Positions 8,594 through 18,200 of a DNA stretch of 64,000 nucleotides are shown here, piece by piece. Position 1 is the first letter of the stretch; every line of letters begins with the position of its first letter. The notes under the pieces were generated by a model. It made no database searches, was not told the origin of the DNA, and was given only the letters and a program-made list of their open reading frames with translations. The DNA lies in the NCBI RefSeq assembly GCF_003568845.1, contig NZ_CP030126.1:2321001-2385000 (forward strand), in the 5' to 3' direction. Both the position numbers and the translations under genes were made by a program. The stretch comes from Indioceanicola profundi. Lineage in GTDB: Bacteria > Pseudomonadota > Alphaproteobacteria > Azospirillales > Azospirillaceae.

Positions 8594-9424
8594 CTAATAG
8601 AGCCGCGTCTCACGCAGCTCCGGCCCCGCCAGGATGGGCTGGAACAGCCGGGCCAGTCGGCCGGCCCAGGCGGCAGCCTTCGCTTCCGTATCGATCAGGT
8701 CTTGCCGGATCTCCAGCATCACGGAGGGCAATCCGGCCGGCTCCGCATGGGTATTGATGGTGTAGCCCATAGCGCCGCGTGCGGTGTAGGGCTCATTGTC
8801 CCCGACCACCAGATCCCCCTCCGCCCTGAGCGCCGCCATCAGCGGCACGGCGATGCGCGGATCGCGGTTCCACAGAATGCCGATATGCCAGGGCCGGTCG
8901 AAACCCTCGGACAGCAGCCGTGGGGTGAAGCTGTGCACGCTGATGATGGCCGGCACCACGCCCCGCGCCCGGCATGTCGCCAGCCTCACCGCGATGCGGT
9001 CATGGTAGGGCTGGAACAGCGCCGCCAGCCGCTGCTGCCGGTCATGTTCGCTCAGGTTCGTGTTGCCGGGGATGACGGTATTATCGCTCACCGGCGGGAT
9101 CAGCGTGGGATGGTCCAGCAGGCGGTTCACATCCACGACCAGCCGGGAATAACCGGACAACACGGCTGGTGCGTCCAGCAGACGGGCCAGTTCCCGCGTC
9201 ACGTCCGCCGCCCCGATGTCCCAGCCGATGTGGCGCGCCAGCTCCGACTCGGGCAGGCCGAGATTGGCAAGGCGGCGCGGGACGCTGTTGGATGCGTGGT
9301 CGCAGACCAGCAGCGCGGGTGCGGCGCCGTCCGGATTCAGCTCCGTGACGGCGGGCGGATCGTCCGGGCCCAGCAGCGCGGGGACGGGCGGATTTTCGAC
9401 GGTTCTGTCGGGGCTGTGCGGCAT
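8594..9424 (-). CDS. N-formylglutamate amidohydrolase family protein
   Basis: The protein (276 residues) belongs to the FGase family of zinc-dependent hydrolases; HutG-type members cleave N-formyl-L-glutamate in histidine breakdown. Visible signatures are LLVCDHASNSVP near residue 39, HIGWDIGAADVTREL, LVVDVNR, ISVHSFTP and YTINTHAEPAGLPSVMLEI. No hut genes are nearby and the partner genes are gapR and DUF1244, so the physiological substrate is uncertain. It is divergent from pyk, with 250 bp between. Confidence 0.85.
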   Translation of the reverse strand: MPHSPDRTVENPPVPALLGPDDPPAVTELNPDGAAPALLVCDHASNSVPRRLANLGLPESELARHIGWDIGAADVTRELARLLDAPAVLSGYSRLVVDVNRLLDHPTLIPPVSDNTVIPGNTNLSEHDRQQRLAALFQPYHDRIAVRLATCRARGVVPAIISVHSFTPRLLSEGFDRPWHIGILWNRDPRIAVPLMAALRAEGDLVVGDNEPYTARGAMGYTINTHAEPAGLPSVMLEIRQDLIDTEAKAAAWAGRLARLFQPILAGPELRETRLY

Positions 9425-9585
9425 GAATCGGTTCTAGCGCACTCCGCCGCATCGCGGCAATCCGGCCCGCCGGATTGGCCGGCGTCAAATCCGCGCCACT
9501 CGTGTTGACCCATCCGGTTGCTTTCCCGCCCATGACCTGCATGATCGGGAGCGCTGCCGATTTGGTAACACAGCCATCATCAATT

Positions 9586-9606
9586 TCATGTAATTTCACT
9601 ACATGA
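9586..9606. promoter_or_regulatory. HexR-like palindromic operator upstream of pyk
   Basis: A perfect inverted repeat with arms TCATGTA / TACATGA and a 7-base centre lies in the divergent region between the amidohydrolase gene and pyk. Its inner 15 bases, TGTAATTTCACTACA (9589-9603), match the published gammaproteobacterial HexR consensus TGTARTWWWAYTACA at all but one position. HexR, an RpiR-family repressor, controls central carbon genes including pyruvate kinase there. Whether this organism has HexR cannot be seen here. Confidence 0.5.
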
Positions 9607-9674
9607 CGGTACCGGCCTCGGTGCCCAAGAATGGGACCGAGCCCACCCGTCCCCCAGAGGAGGATGAGTTCCAG

Positions 9675-11114
9675 ATGAAGCGCACCGCTACCGCCCTTCA
9701 CCGTGAGCGACTGACCAAGATCGTCGCCACACTGGGACCCGCCTCCAGCAATCCGGAAATGATCCGCGCCCTGTTCCAGGCCGGCGCCGACGTGTTCCGG
9801 TTGAACTTCAGCCATGGCAAACAGGAGGAGCATGCCCAGCGCCTGGAGATGATCCGGGCGGTGGAGCAGGAGATGGGCCGACCGATCTGCGTCATGGCCG
9901 ACCTGCAGGGGCCGAAGCTGCGCGTCGGCACCTTCCAGGAAGGCTCGGTCGCGCTGAAGCCCGGACAGAAGTTGCGGCTGGACCTTGATCGCACGCCAGG
10001 CGACGCCGCCCGCGTCTGCCTGCCCCATCCCGAAATCTTCGAGGCAATCGAGACCGGCACCGAACTGCTGATCGACGATGGTCGTGTGCGGCTGCGGGTC
10101 CTGTCCCATGGCGAGGGATATGCGGAAACGGAGGTCGTGGTCGGCAACAGGATTTCCGACCGCAAGGGCGTGAACGTGCCCAACGCGGTGCTGGGCATCT
10201 CCCCCCTGACCGAGAAGGACCGCAGCGACCTGAACTTCGCACTGGATATCGGGGTGGACTGGATCGCGTTGAGCTTCGTGCAGCGGCCGGAGGATGTGGC
10301 CGAGGCCAAGCGCCTGATCGCCGGCCGCGCCGCCCTGCTGTCCAAGATGGAGAAGCCGGCCGCCATCCAGCACCTGGAAGAGATCGTGGAGCTGTCGGAC
10401 GGCGTCATGGTGGCCCGCGGCGATCTGGGCGTGGAGATGCCGCCGGAGGACGTTCCCAGCATTCAGAAGCGGATCGTGCGGGAGGCGCGCATGGCGGGCA
10501 AGCCGGTGATCGTCGCCACCCAGATGCTGGAAAGCATGATCAGCGCGCCGACCCCGACCCGGGCGGAGGCATCCGACGTGGCCACCGCGGTCTATGACGG
10601 CACCGACGCCGTGATGCTGAGCGCCGAAACCGCCGCGGGCCAGTACCCTGTCGAAGCCGTCGCCATGATGGACCGTATCGCCAAGCGGGTGGAGCGGGAC
10701 CCGCTCTACAAATCCATCGTGGATGCCAGCCACCCGGACCTGGAGAGCACCACCGCCGACGCCATCACCGCGGCGGCCCGGCAGGTGGCGCAGACCATCA
10801 AGGCCGCCTGCATCGCCACATACACCACCAGCGGCTCCACCACCCTGCGCGCCGCCCGCGAGCGGCCGGACGTGCCGATCATCGGGTTGACCAGCCGGAT
10901 CGAGACGGCGCGGCGGCTCTGCATGTCCTTCGGCGTGCATGCGGTGCAGACCTCCGACATCCACAGCTTCCCCGAAATGGTGCAGAAAGCCCAGCGGCTG
11001 GCGGCCGACGACGGGCTGGCGGTTGCCGGCCAGCGCATTGTCATCACCGCCGGCGTTCCCTTCGGCACGCCGGGCAACACCAACGTGCTCCGCATCGCCT
11101 GGGTCGAGGGCTGA
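9675..11114 (+). CDS. pyk: Pyruvate kinase
   Basis: This 479-residue enzyme converts phosphoenolpyruvate and ADP to pyruvate and ATP in the last step of glycolysis/Entner-Doudoroff. Family motifs are LNFSHG near residue 37, MADLQGPKLRVG, LSKMEKPAAIQHLEEI with the catalytic Lys, MVARGDLGVEMP and MLSAETAAGQYP; a C-terminal regulatory domain follows. I use ATG 9675, preceded by AGAGGAGG about 11 bases upstream. An in-frame ATG at 9603 would lie inside the palindromic operator and add 24 low-complexity residues. The gene is divergent from the gapR block. Confidence 0.95.
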   Translation: MKRTATALHRERLTKIVATLGPASSNPEMIRALFQAGADVFRLNFSHGKQEEHAQRLEMIRAVEQEMGRPICVMADLQGPKLRVGTFQEGSVALKPGQKLRLDLDRTPGDAARVCLPHPEIFEAIETGTELLIDDGRVRLRVLSHGEGYAETEVVVGNRISDRKGVNVPNAVLGISPLTEKDRSDLNFALDIGVDWIALSFVQRPEDVAEAKRLIAGRAALLSKMEKPAAIQHLEEIVELSDGVMVARGDLGVEMPPEDVPSIQKRIVREARMAGKPVIVATQMLESMISAPTPTRAEASDVATAVYDGTDAVMLSAETAAGQYPVEAVAMMDRIAKRVERDPLYKSIVDASHPDLESTTADAITAAARQVAQTIKAACIATYTTSGSTTLRAARERPDVPIIGLTSRIETARRLCMSFGVHAVQTSDIHSFPEMVQKAQRLAADDGLAVAGQRIVITAGVPFGTPGNTNVLRIAWVEG

Positions 11115-11196
11115 ACATCGTAGGCCGGGGCGTGACAGGCGCGGCATTTGATGCTTCAAAGCGTCGACCGCCCCCGCACCCCAGTGAGCATGTCCC

Positions 11197-12231
11197 GTGG
11201 CCGAGCCGAACTTCCTTCTCCAGGACATCTGGTACTTCGCCCTGCCCGGCCAGGAGCTGAAGCCGGGAACGATGCGGGCCAAGAGCCTGCTGGACCAGCC
11301 GGTGCTTCTGGGCCGCACTGCGGCGGGCGAGGTGTTCGCGCTGCGCGACATCTGCCCGCACCGGGGCATCCCGCTCTCCTGCGGCCGCTTCGACGGGCGC
11401 GAGGTGGAGTGCCGCTATCACGGCTGGCGCTTCGACCAGGGCGGAACCTGCACCGCCATCCCATCGCTGGTGGCGGAGCAGCAGATGGATGTCTCCCGCA
11501 TCAAGGTGCGCCGCTATCCGGTGCGGGAGGTGCAGGGCAATGTCTGGATCTGGATGGGCGAGGGCGAGCCCGCGATGGAGCCGCCGCGGGTCCCGCACTT
11601 CGCCGACGGGCGGGGGGCGAACATGGTGCTGTCCATGGAGTTCCCCTGCTTCCAGGACCATGCGGTGATCGGGCTGATGGACCCGGCGCACGGCCCCTAT
11701 GTGCACAAGAGCTGGTTCTGGCGCAGCGAGCGCACCATGCACGAGAAGGCGAAGGCGTTCGGGCCAGCGCCCTTCGGCTTCGTCATGAAGCGACACCGCC
11801 CCTCCTCCAACTCCGCCGCCTATAAGATCCTGGGCGGAGCGCCGGAGACGGAGATCCGGTTCCAGCTTCCCGGCATCCGGATCGAACACATCCAGGTCGG
11901 CAGGCACCATGTCTGCAACCTCACCACCGTGACACCGCTGGGGCCGATGGCGACGGAGGTGACGAACCAGATGTACTGGACCATGGGCTGGGCCAGCGCC
12001 GCCAAGCCCCTGCTCCGCCCCTTCGCCGCCAAGTTCCTGCGCCAGGACCGGGACGTGGTGGTGATGCAGCAGCAGGGGCTGCGCCACGACCCGTCGCTGA
12101 TGCTGATCAAGGATGCCGACACCCAGGCCCGCTGGTACTACCAGCTCAAGAACGAGTGGGTCCGGGCCAGGGAGGAAGGGCGGGAGTTCCGCAATCCGGT
12201 CAAGGACGTCACGCTCCGCTGGCGGAGTTGA
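11197..12231 (+). CDS. Rieske-type aromatic-ring-hydroxylating oxygenase, alpha subunit
   Basis: The protein (344 residues, GTG start) has an N-terminal Rieske [2Fe-2S] domain with CPHRGIPLSCG and CRYHGW (about residues 55-82). The catalytic domain carries the mononuclear iron site: MDPAHGPYVH shows the D-x2-H-x4-H spacing of this class. Such oxygenases need a separate ferredoxin/reductase, and none is adjacent. Substrate cannot be read from the sequence; the SRPBCC-type catalytic domain could act on aromatics, sterols or choline-like compounds. It lies between pyk and folB, 73 bp before folB. Confidence 0.85.
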   Translation: MAEPNFLLQDIWYFALPGQELKPGTMRAKSLLDQPVLLGRTAAGEVFALRDICPHRGIPLSCGRFDGREVECRYHGWRFDQGGTCTAIPSLVAEQQMDVSRIKVRRYPVREVQGNVWIWMGEGEPAMEPPRVPHFADGRGANMVLSMEFPCFQDHAVIGLMDPAHGPYVHKSWFWRSERTMHEKAKAFGPAPFGFVMKRHRPSSNSAAYKILGGAPETEIRFQLPGIRIEHIQVGRHHVCNLTTVTPLGPMATEVTNQMYWTMGWASAAKPLLRPFAAKFLRQDRDVVVMQQQGLRHDPSLMLIKDADTQARWYYQLKNEWVRAREEGREFRNPVKDVTLRWRS

Positions 12232-12304
12232 CCCGGCCCGGGGCCGCCCGCACAACCCAGCCCACCGCCGCGGCGGCCTTGTTCCCTCCCTGGCGCGGTG
12301 CTAG

Positions 12305-12766
12305 ATGCAGCGCACAATGAATACGCTCTTCGCCCGCATCACCGACCCGGCCGCCCGCCTGCCCGGCCAGCCGGCCCCGCAGCCGCAGCCGCAGCCTCTG
12401 GCCGCGCGCCCGCTGACCCGGCTGTTCGTCCGCGACCTGGTGGTGCCGGCGGTGGTGGGCATCTATGAGCATGAGAAGACCACGCCGCAGCGGCTGCGGG
12501 TCAATCTGGAGCTGGGCGTGCTGGACCGGGCCGCCGACGGGCGCGACGCCATCGGCGCCGTGGTCAGCTACGAGGACGCGCTGAAGCGGGTTGCCGCCAT
12601 CATCGCCGAGCGGCATGTGAACCTGCTGGAGACGCTGGCGGAGACCATCTGCCGCCGCATGCTGGAGGATGGCCGGGTCCAGACCGCCACCGTCCGCCTG
12701 GAAAAGCTCGACGCCTTCCCCGAGTGCGCCGCCGTCGGCATCGAGATCACCCGCAGCCGCGGGTGA
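12305..12766 (+). CDS. folB: Dihydroneopterin aldolase FolB
   Basis: The protein (153 residues) matches FolB, which cleaves 7,8-dihydroneopterin in folate synthesis. Core motifs are VRDLVVPAVVGIYEHEKTTP (the active-site Glu lies in GIYEHE), VVSYEDALKRV, LLETLAETI and VRLEKLDAFPECAAVGIEI. The first ~35 residues form a non-conserved Pro/Gln-rich extension with a PQPQPQP run. A second ATG at 12317 is possible. It is convergent with the threonine dehydratase gene, 23 bp apart, with no visible terminator between. Confidence 0.9.
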   Translation: MQRTMNTLFARITDPAARLPGQPAPQPQPQPLAARPLTRLFVRDLVVPAVVGIYEHEKTTPQRLRVNLELGVLDRAADGRDAIGAVVSYEDALKRVAAIIAERHVNLLETLAETICRRMLEDGRVQTATVRLEKLDAFPECAAVGIEITRSRG

Positions 12767-12789
12767 TCCCCGGGGGCGGCCGCCCGCCC

Positions 12790-14034
12790 CTACTCCACCC
12801 CGCCGGCCAGCACCTTGACCTTGAACTCGCCCTTCTCCCGCAGGGTCTGAACCACCTTCTCGGCGTGCTTCTTCGACCGGCACTCGATGGTCAGGTCGAT
12901 GTCGGTGGCCTTGACGGTGGCGGTGGTGAAGAGGCGCTGGTGCATGGCCTCGATGATGTTGCCGCCGGCCTCGCCCACCAGGCTGGTGATCTTGCCCAGC
13001 GCGCCGGGGCGGTCCGGCACCACGATGCGCACGGCGATCAGCCGGCTTTCGCGGACGAGCTGGCGCATGATCACCTGGGCCAGCAGGCGGCTGTCGATGT
13101 TGCCGCCGCAGAGCACCAGCCCGACCTTCTTGCCCTGGAACAGATGCGGGTGGTTCAGCACCGCCGCCAGCCCGGCGGCCCCGGCCCCTTCCGCCACCGT
13201 CTTCTCGATGTTGAGGAACAGGGCCACGGCCCGCTCCACCTCCTCGTCGGGGACCAGCACGACCTCGTCCACCAGGGCGCGCACGATCTCGGTGGTGAGC
13301 GCGCCCACCTTCTTGACGGCGATGCCCTCCGCGATGGTGTCGCCACCCACCTCGATGGGCAGGCCGCGCAGGGCCTGGTACATGGCCGGATAGGCCTCCA
13401 CCTCCACCCCCACCACCTGGATGCCGGGCTTCAGCGCCTTGGCCGCGGTGGCGATGCCGGAGATCAGGCCGCCGCCGCCGATGGGCACCACCAGCACGTC
13501 CAGCTCGGGTGCCGCCTCCAGCATCTCCAGCGCCACGGTGCCCTGGCCGGCGATGACGTCGCGGTCGTCATAGGGGTGGACGAAGACCAGCCCCTCCTCC
13601 CGCGCCAGCCGCTCCGCCTCGGCCGCGGCCTCCACCAGCGTGTTGCCCATCAGCACGACGCGGGCGCCGTGGCCCTCCGTCAGCTCCACCTTGATGAAGG
13701 GCGTGCCCTCCGGCATCACGATGGTGGCGGGAATGCCGAGCCGGCCGGCATGGTAGGCGACGCCCTGGGCATGGTTGCCCGCCGACATGGCGATGACGCC
13801 CCGCGCCCGCTCCTCCGCCGTCAGCTTGCGCAGCTTGTTCAGCGCCCCGCGCTCCTTGAAGCTGGCGGTGAACTGGAGGTTCTCGAACTTCACCCAGATC
13901 TCCGCCCCGCAGATGTCCGACAGCGTGCGCGACGGGATGCAGGGGGTCGCCACCAGATGCGGCGCGATGGCCATTCGGGCCTCGCGGATATCGTCCAGTG
14001 TCACGGGGAGTGCGGTGGCGGCGGCGGTGGTCAT
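12790..14034 (-). CDS. ilvA: Threonine ammonia-lyase (dehydratase) with C-terminal ACT domain
   Basis: This 414-residue PLP enzyme deaminates threonine to 2-oxobutyrate, the entry to isoleucine synthesis. PLP-binding Lys60 sits in TASFKERGAL; the substrate loop is SAGNHAQGVAYHA; the phosphate-cup loop is PIGGGGLISG. A single ACT-type regulatory domain occupies about residues 330-405 (RIVVPDRPGALGKITSLVGE). One ACT domain and this length fit the short IlvA/TdcB form rather than the two-ACT E. coli IlvA. A cluster of ACGCA repeats lies 105-215 bp upstream and could be regulatory. Confidence 0.92.
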   Translation of the reverse strand: MTTAAATALPVTLDDIREARMAIAPHLVATPCIPSRTLSDICGAEIWVKFENLQFTASFKERGALNKLRKLTAEERARGVIAMSAGNHAQGVAYHAGRLGIPATIVMPEGTPFIKVELTEGHGARVVLMGNTLVEAAAEAERLAREEGLVFVHPYDDRDVIAGQGTVALEMLEAAPELDVLVVPIGGGGLISGIATAAKALKPGIQVVGVEVEAYPAMYQALRGLPIEVGGDTIAEGIAVKKVGALTTEIVRALVDEVVLVPDEEVERAVALFLNIEKTVAEGAGAAGLAAVLNHPHLFQGKKVGLVLCGGNIDSRLLAQVIMRQLVRESRLIAVRIVVPDRPGALGKITSLVGEAGGNIIEAMHQRLFTTATVKATDIDLTIECRSKKHAEKVVQTLREKGEFKVKVLAGGVE

Positions 14035-14436
14035 GACGGATGTTCCAGATGAAACGACTGTTCCGGTTGACTTGGCTTAGCGCAAAGCGTGCGGTTTGAC
14101 CATGGGGCAGCCGGCCGGGACCGTGCCACACGCCCCTTAACGCAACAAAGGCACCGCTTGACGCACCTAAGGCGACACTAACGCAACGCTTAACGCACCA
14201 TGGGGAGGGCACCTACCCGATTGATTTCACAGCATATCCGGCCCTCAACGCACCTAAGGAGACGGGGGGCCGGGGGAGTCGCGTTAAGGCGGCTCCGGCG
14301 TGGCGGGGCTGACGCCCGGTTTTCACAACTCACCAAGACACGCCCCGCCGGGTGGCGGGGCGTGGGCAGGATGGCAGAGAATAGGAATGTTGTCACGGAA
14401 GAAGGATTGAGAAATGGGGAGATGGCGGTTGATACG
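14035..14436. other. Non-coding region upstream of ilvA, repeat-rich
   Basis: No credible gene is seen. The region holds the ACGCA repeat cluster (listed separately) and a perfect 10-bp hairpin with a GGGT loop at 14340-14363 (ACGCCCCGCC / GGCGGGGCGT) without a U-run. The ilvA promoter must lie in its left part. Confidence 0.5.
14140..14262. repeat. Cluster of short ACGCA direct repeats
   Basis: Five copies of ACGCA, mostly within TTAACGCA(A/C) or GACGCACCTAAGG, start at 14140, 14161, 14181, 14193 and 14248. The first three are 21 and 20 bp apart, near two helical turns. The longer form ACGCACCTAAGG occurs twice (14161, 14248). The pattern is compatible with a regulator binding array upstream of ilvA, or with degraded repeat DNA next to the RAYT locus. 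Confidence 0.4.
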
Positions 14437-14525
14437 CGTAGGTCGCATGGAGGCGAAGCCGTAATGCGACGGGTTCGGGTGCTTGGGGTGTCGCAATACG
14501 CCTTCGGCTTCTTGCGACCTACGGG
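14437..14525. repeat. Pair of REP hairpins upstream of the RAYT gene
   Basis: Two imperfect palindromes stand in opposite orientation. The first begins CGTAGGTCGCATGGAG and closes with ATGCGAC (14437-14471). The second starts GTCGCAATACG and ends TTGCGACCTACGG (14490-14525). The GTAGG foot next to a GTCGC...GCGAC stem is the hallmark of REP sequences mobilised by RAYT transposases. The same sequence recurs at several other loci in the window. Confidence 0.85.
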
Positions 14526-14567
14526 TGGGTGAGATAGATTTGCATCTCTACTTATCCGGGGTGCGGG

Positions 14568-15103
14568 ATGCGGTATCGCCGGGATCTGAGCGAGGGGCAG
14601 ACCTTCTTTTTCACTTTGGTCTGTGCCGGTCGCCGTCCCGTCTTCCATGACCCGGCCCAAATCGGCCTGCTGCGGGATGTGATCCGGGAGGTTCGGGAGG
14701 AGCGGCCGTTCGACCTCGTCGCCATGGTGGTGTGGTCATGCCCGACCATCTGCATGCCCTGTGGTCCCTGCCGCCCGGCGATGCGGCCTATTCCAGCCGT
14801 TGGCAGGCCATCAAGAGCCGCTTCAGCCGCCGGTGCGGGCTTCCCCCTGCCGAGGCGACCGCGCAGACGGCGCGGGGTGGGCGAGGCATCTGGCAGAACC
14901 GGTTCTGGGAACACCGCATCCGCGACCAGGAGGATTGGAACCGCCACCTGGACTATTTCCACTGGAATCCCGTCAGCCATGGCCATGTCGCCCACCCGCG
15001 GGATTGGCCCTGGTCCAGCTTCATGAAATTCGTGAAGGCCGGGATTTATCCGGTGGATTGGATTCCGGACCAGCCGCCCCGGCCGTGGCGAGGTGAGCCG
15101 TAG
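14568..15103 (+). pseudogene. REP-associated tyrosine transposase (RAYT, Y1/IS200-like), frameshifted
   Basis: The intact reading would be about 176 residues: MRYRRDLSEGQTFFFTLVCA, then VAMVVMPDHLHALWSLP, then a central helix region, then FWEHRIRDQEDWNRHLDYFH and NPVSHGHV. PDHLHALW contains the His-hydrophobic-His metal site, and Tyr in LDYFHWNPV is the expected catalytic tyrosine. The frame breaks at 14727-14736, where GTGGT is present twice in tandem; removing one copy joins the two frames exactly. No other stop interrupts it, so the break looks recent or is an assembly error. REP hairpins lie on both sides, as is typical for a RAYT that domesticates its own REP family. Confidence 0.88.
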
Positions 15104-15128
15104 GGGGCGGGGTGTCGGTGGGTGGGGT

Positions 15129-15251
15129 GTCGCAATTCGGCCTTTAGCCTTCTTGCGACCTACGGGATGCGATGATCCGTAGGTCGCATGGAGCGTAGCG
15201 GCATGCGACGCTCCGATTTACGGGACGCGATGAGCCGTAGAATGCGACGCC
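15129..15251. repeat. REP hairpins downstream of the RAYT gene
   Basis: One palindrome runs from TGTCGCAATTCGG to CTTGCGACCTACGGG (15129-15166). A second in the other orientation is CCGTAGGTCGCATGGAGCG to GCATGCGACGC (15177-15211). A degenerate third follows (GCCGTAGAATGCGACGCC, about 15234-15251). The array ends five bases before the stop codon of the IOR gene and may act as its 3' transcript structure. Confidence 0.85.
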
Positions 15252-15255
15252 ACGG

Positions 15256-18200
15256 TTACTCCGCCGCCTGGGCCACTGCTGTCGGCGGGGTGCGCCAGCG
15301 GGTGAGGAGTTGGGCTTCCTCGGCCTTGGCCTTTTCCAGATGCGCGTCCTTCACATGGCCGTAGCCGCGGATCTTCTCCGGGATGCTGGCGATGTCCACG
15401 GCCAGAGCGTGATTGGCGGGGGACAGGGCCGCCAACAGCTCCTCCACCACCGCGCGGTAGTCGGCGATGAGCTGGCGTTCCAGCTTCCGCTCCGGATTGC
15501 GGGCGAAGGGGTCGAGGCGGGTGCCGCGGAGGCGCTTCAGCTTGGCCAGGGCCTTGAACATCATCCAGGTGCGCGGCCCGAACTCCTGCTTCTTCAGATG
15601 GCCGGTGGCCGGGTCGCGCGGGGCGGTGGCCGGAGGGGCGAGGTGGAACTTCAGCTTCCAGTCGCCCTCGAACTGCGCCTTGATGCCGTCCAGGAATTTG
15701 GTGTCGGTGTAGAGGCGCGCCACCTCGTACTCGTCCTTGTAGGACATCAGCTTGAAGAGGTAGCGGGCCACGGCGCGGGTCAGGTCGGTGCGGCCGGGGG
15801 TCTTGGCCGCCTCCGCCGCCTGCACCTTGGCCACGAAGTCGCCATAGGTGCGGGCATAGGCGGCGTCCTGGTAGCCGGTCAGGAACTCCACCCGGCGGGC
15901 CACCATCTCCTCCAGCGTTTCGGAGAGCTTGCGGTGGGCGTGCAGGCCGGCGGGGCCCTCATCCTTCGGGAAGGCGGCGTCCTGCACAGCCTTCAGGTCC
16001 AGCGCCGCGCGCCGGCCCCAGCGGAAGGCGTCGGTGTTCATCCGCACCGCCGCCCCGTTCATCTCGATCGCCCGCTCGATGGCCTGGGCGGAGACCGGGA
16101 TCAGCCCCTGCTGCCAGGCGTAGCCCAGCATGAAGAGGTTGGTGGCGATGCTGTCGCCGCAGAGCGCGGTGGCGATTTTCGTGGCATCGAGGGAGGCGAC
16201 CTGGTCGGTGCTGCCGGCGGCGCGGGCGATGGTGGTCACCAGATTGTCGGCGCCGATGCGGGCATCGGGGTTGGTGACGAAGGCGGCGGTCACCGCCTCC
16301 GCCGTGTTGACCACGGCGCGGGTGTGGCCGGCCCGCAGCTTGGACAGGCTGTCGGCATTGGCCGCCACCACCACGTCGCAGGCCAGCAGCACGTCGGCCC
16401 CGCCGGAGACGATGCGGTTGGCGTGGATGTCCGTGGGCTTCTCCGCGATGCGGAGATGGCTGGTCACCGCCCCGCCCTTCTGCGCCAGGCCGGCCATGTC
16501 CATGGCGGTGAAGCCGCGGCCTTCCAGATGCGTCGCCATGCCGATGATGGCGCCGATGGTGACCACGCCGGTGCCGCCGATGCCGGTGACCAGGATGTTC
16601 CAGGGCTTCTCCAGCGTGGGGATCGCGGGCTCCGGCAGTTCCATCTCCGCCGCGGCCCCGCCCTTGGCGGCGGGCTTCGGCTTGCGGAGCTGGCCGCCCT
16701 CCACCGTCACGAAGCTGGGGCAGAAGCCCTTCAGGCAGGAATAATCCTTGTTGCAGGAGGACTGGTCGATCTGGCGGCGGCGGCCGAACTCCGTCTCCAC
16801 CGGGACCACGGAGAGGCAGTTGCTCTGGGTGGAGCAGTCGCCGCAGCCCTCGCACACCAGTTCGTTGATCACCACGCGCCGGGCGGGGTCGGGGAACTTG
16901 CCGCGCTTGCGGCGGCGGCGCTTCTCCGCGGCACAGGTCTGCTCATAGATCAGCACGGTGACGCCGGGCACCTCGCGCAGGTCGCGCTGCACCTGGTCCA
17001 GCTCGTCGCGGTGGAAGATTTTGGTGCCGTGGGGCAGGCCCTGGCCCATCCCGTACTTCTCCGGCCCGTCGCTGACCACGACGATGCGGGCCACACCCTC
17101 GGCATCCAACTGCTGGGCGATGTCGTGGACGGACAGGGTGCCGTCCACCGGCTGGCCGCCGGTCATGGCGACGGCGTCGTTGTAGAGAATCTTGTAGGTG
17201 ATGTTCACCTTGGCCGAGACGGCGGCGCGCACGGCCAGGATGCCGGAGTGGAAATAGGTGCCGTCGCCCAGATTGGCGAAGACGTGGCTGTCCTCCACGA
17301 AGGGCGACTGGCCGATCCAGTGCACCCCCTCCCCGCCCATCTGGGAGAACACGTCGGTGTTCCGGCCCATCCAGGTGACCATGTAGTGGCAGCCGATGCC
17401 GGCGAGGCCGCGGCTCCCCTCCGGCAGGCGGGTGGAGGTGTTGTGCGGGCAGCCGGAGCAGTAGAAGGGCGCCCGCACCACCGTGGCCGCCGCCGTGGTG
17501 CGGTGGAGCTGGGCCTCGATCGCCTCCAGCCGGCGGGAGAGATGCTCGTTAGGGCCGTATTTCAGCAGCCGCTCGGCGATCGCCTTGGCGATGTCGATGG
17601 GCGACAGCTCCGCCTTGGCGGTGAAGAGGGGGCGGCCCTCCTCATCCTCCTTGCCGACCACATAGGGGCGGCGGTCCCAGTTGTAGAGCTGCTCCTTGAT
17701 CTGGGATTCCAGGACGGGGCGCTTCTCCTCCACCACGATGAGCTGCTCGGCCGGTTCGGCGAAGGCGCGGATGCCGCTGGGCTCCAGCGGCCAGGCCATG
17801 GCGACCTTGTAGATGCCGAGGCCGAGGTCCTTCGCCATCTCCTCCGGCATCTCCAGCTCATCCATCGCCTGGCGGACATCCAGGTAGGACTTGCCGATGG
17901 TGACGATGCCGAGGCGCGGCCTTTCATGCCCGAAGACGACGCGGTCGATCCGGTTGGCGCGGGCGAAGGCCTTGGCCGCGCCCAGCTTCCAATCGATCAT
18001 CCGCGCTTCCTGGATCAGCGGCGTGTCGTGCAGGCGGATGTTCAGCCCGCCGGGCGGCAGCTCGAAATCCTGCGGGATCACAATGTCCAGGCCCAGCGGA
18101 TCGATGTCGACGATGGCCGTGGTGTCGATGGTGTCGGCGACGGTGGTGAAGCCCACCCAGGTGCCGGCATAGCGCGACAGGGCCCAGCCGATCAGGCCGA

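Noticed and set aside
9603-9674. Upstream ATG extension of pyk by 24 codons
   Set aside because: The ATG lies within the palindromic operator, while ATG 9675 has a good ribosome-binding site and matches the family start.
9081-11369. Open frame of 762 codons antisense to pyk
   Set aside because: Pyruvate kinase on the forward strand is unambiguous, and the reverse frame has low-complexity composition.
14200-14532. 110-codon forward frame upstream of the RAYT gene
   Set aside because: It reads through ACGCA repeats and a REP hairpin, so it is not a credible protein.
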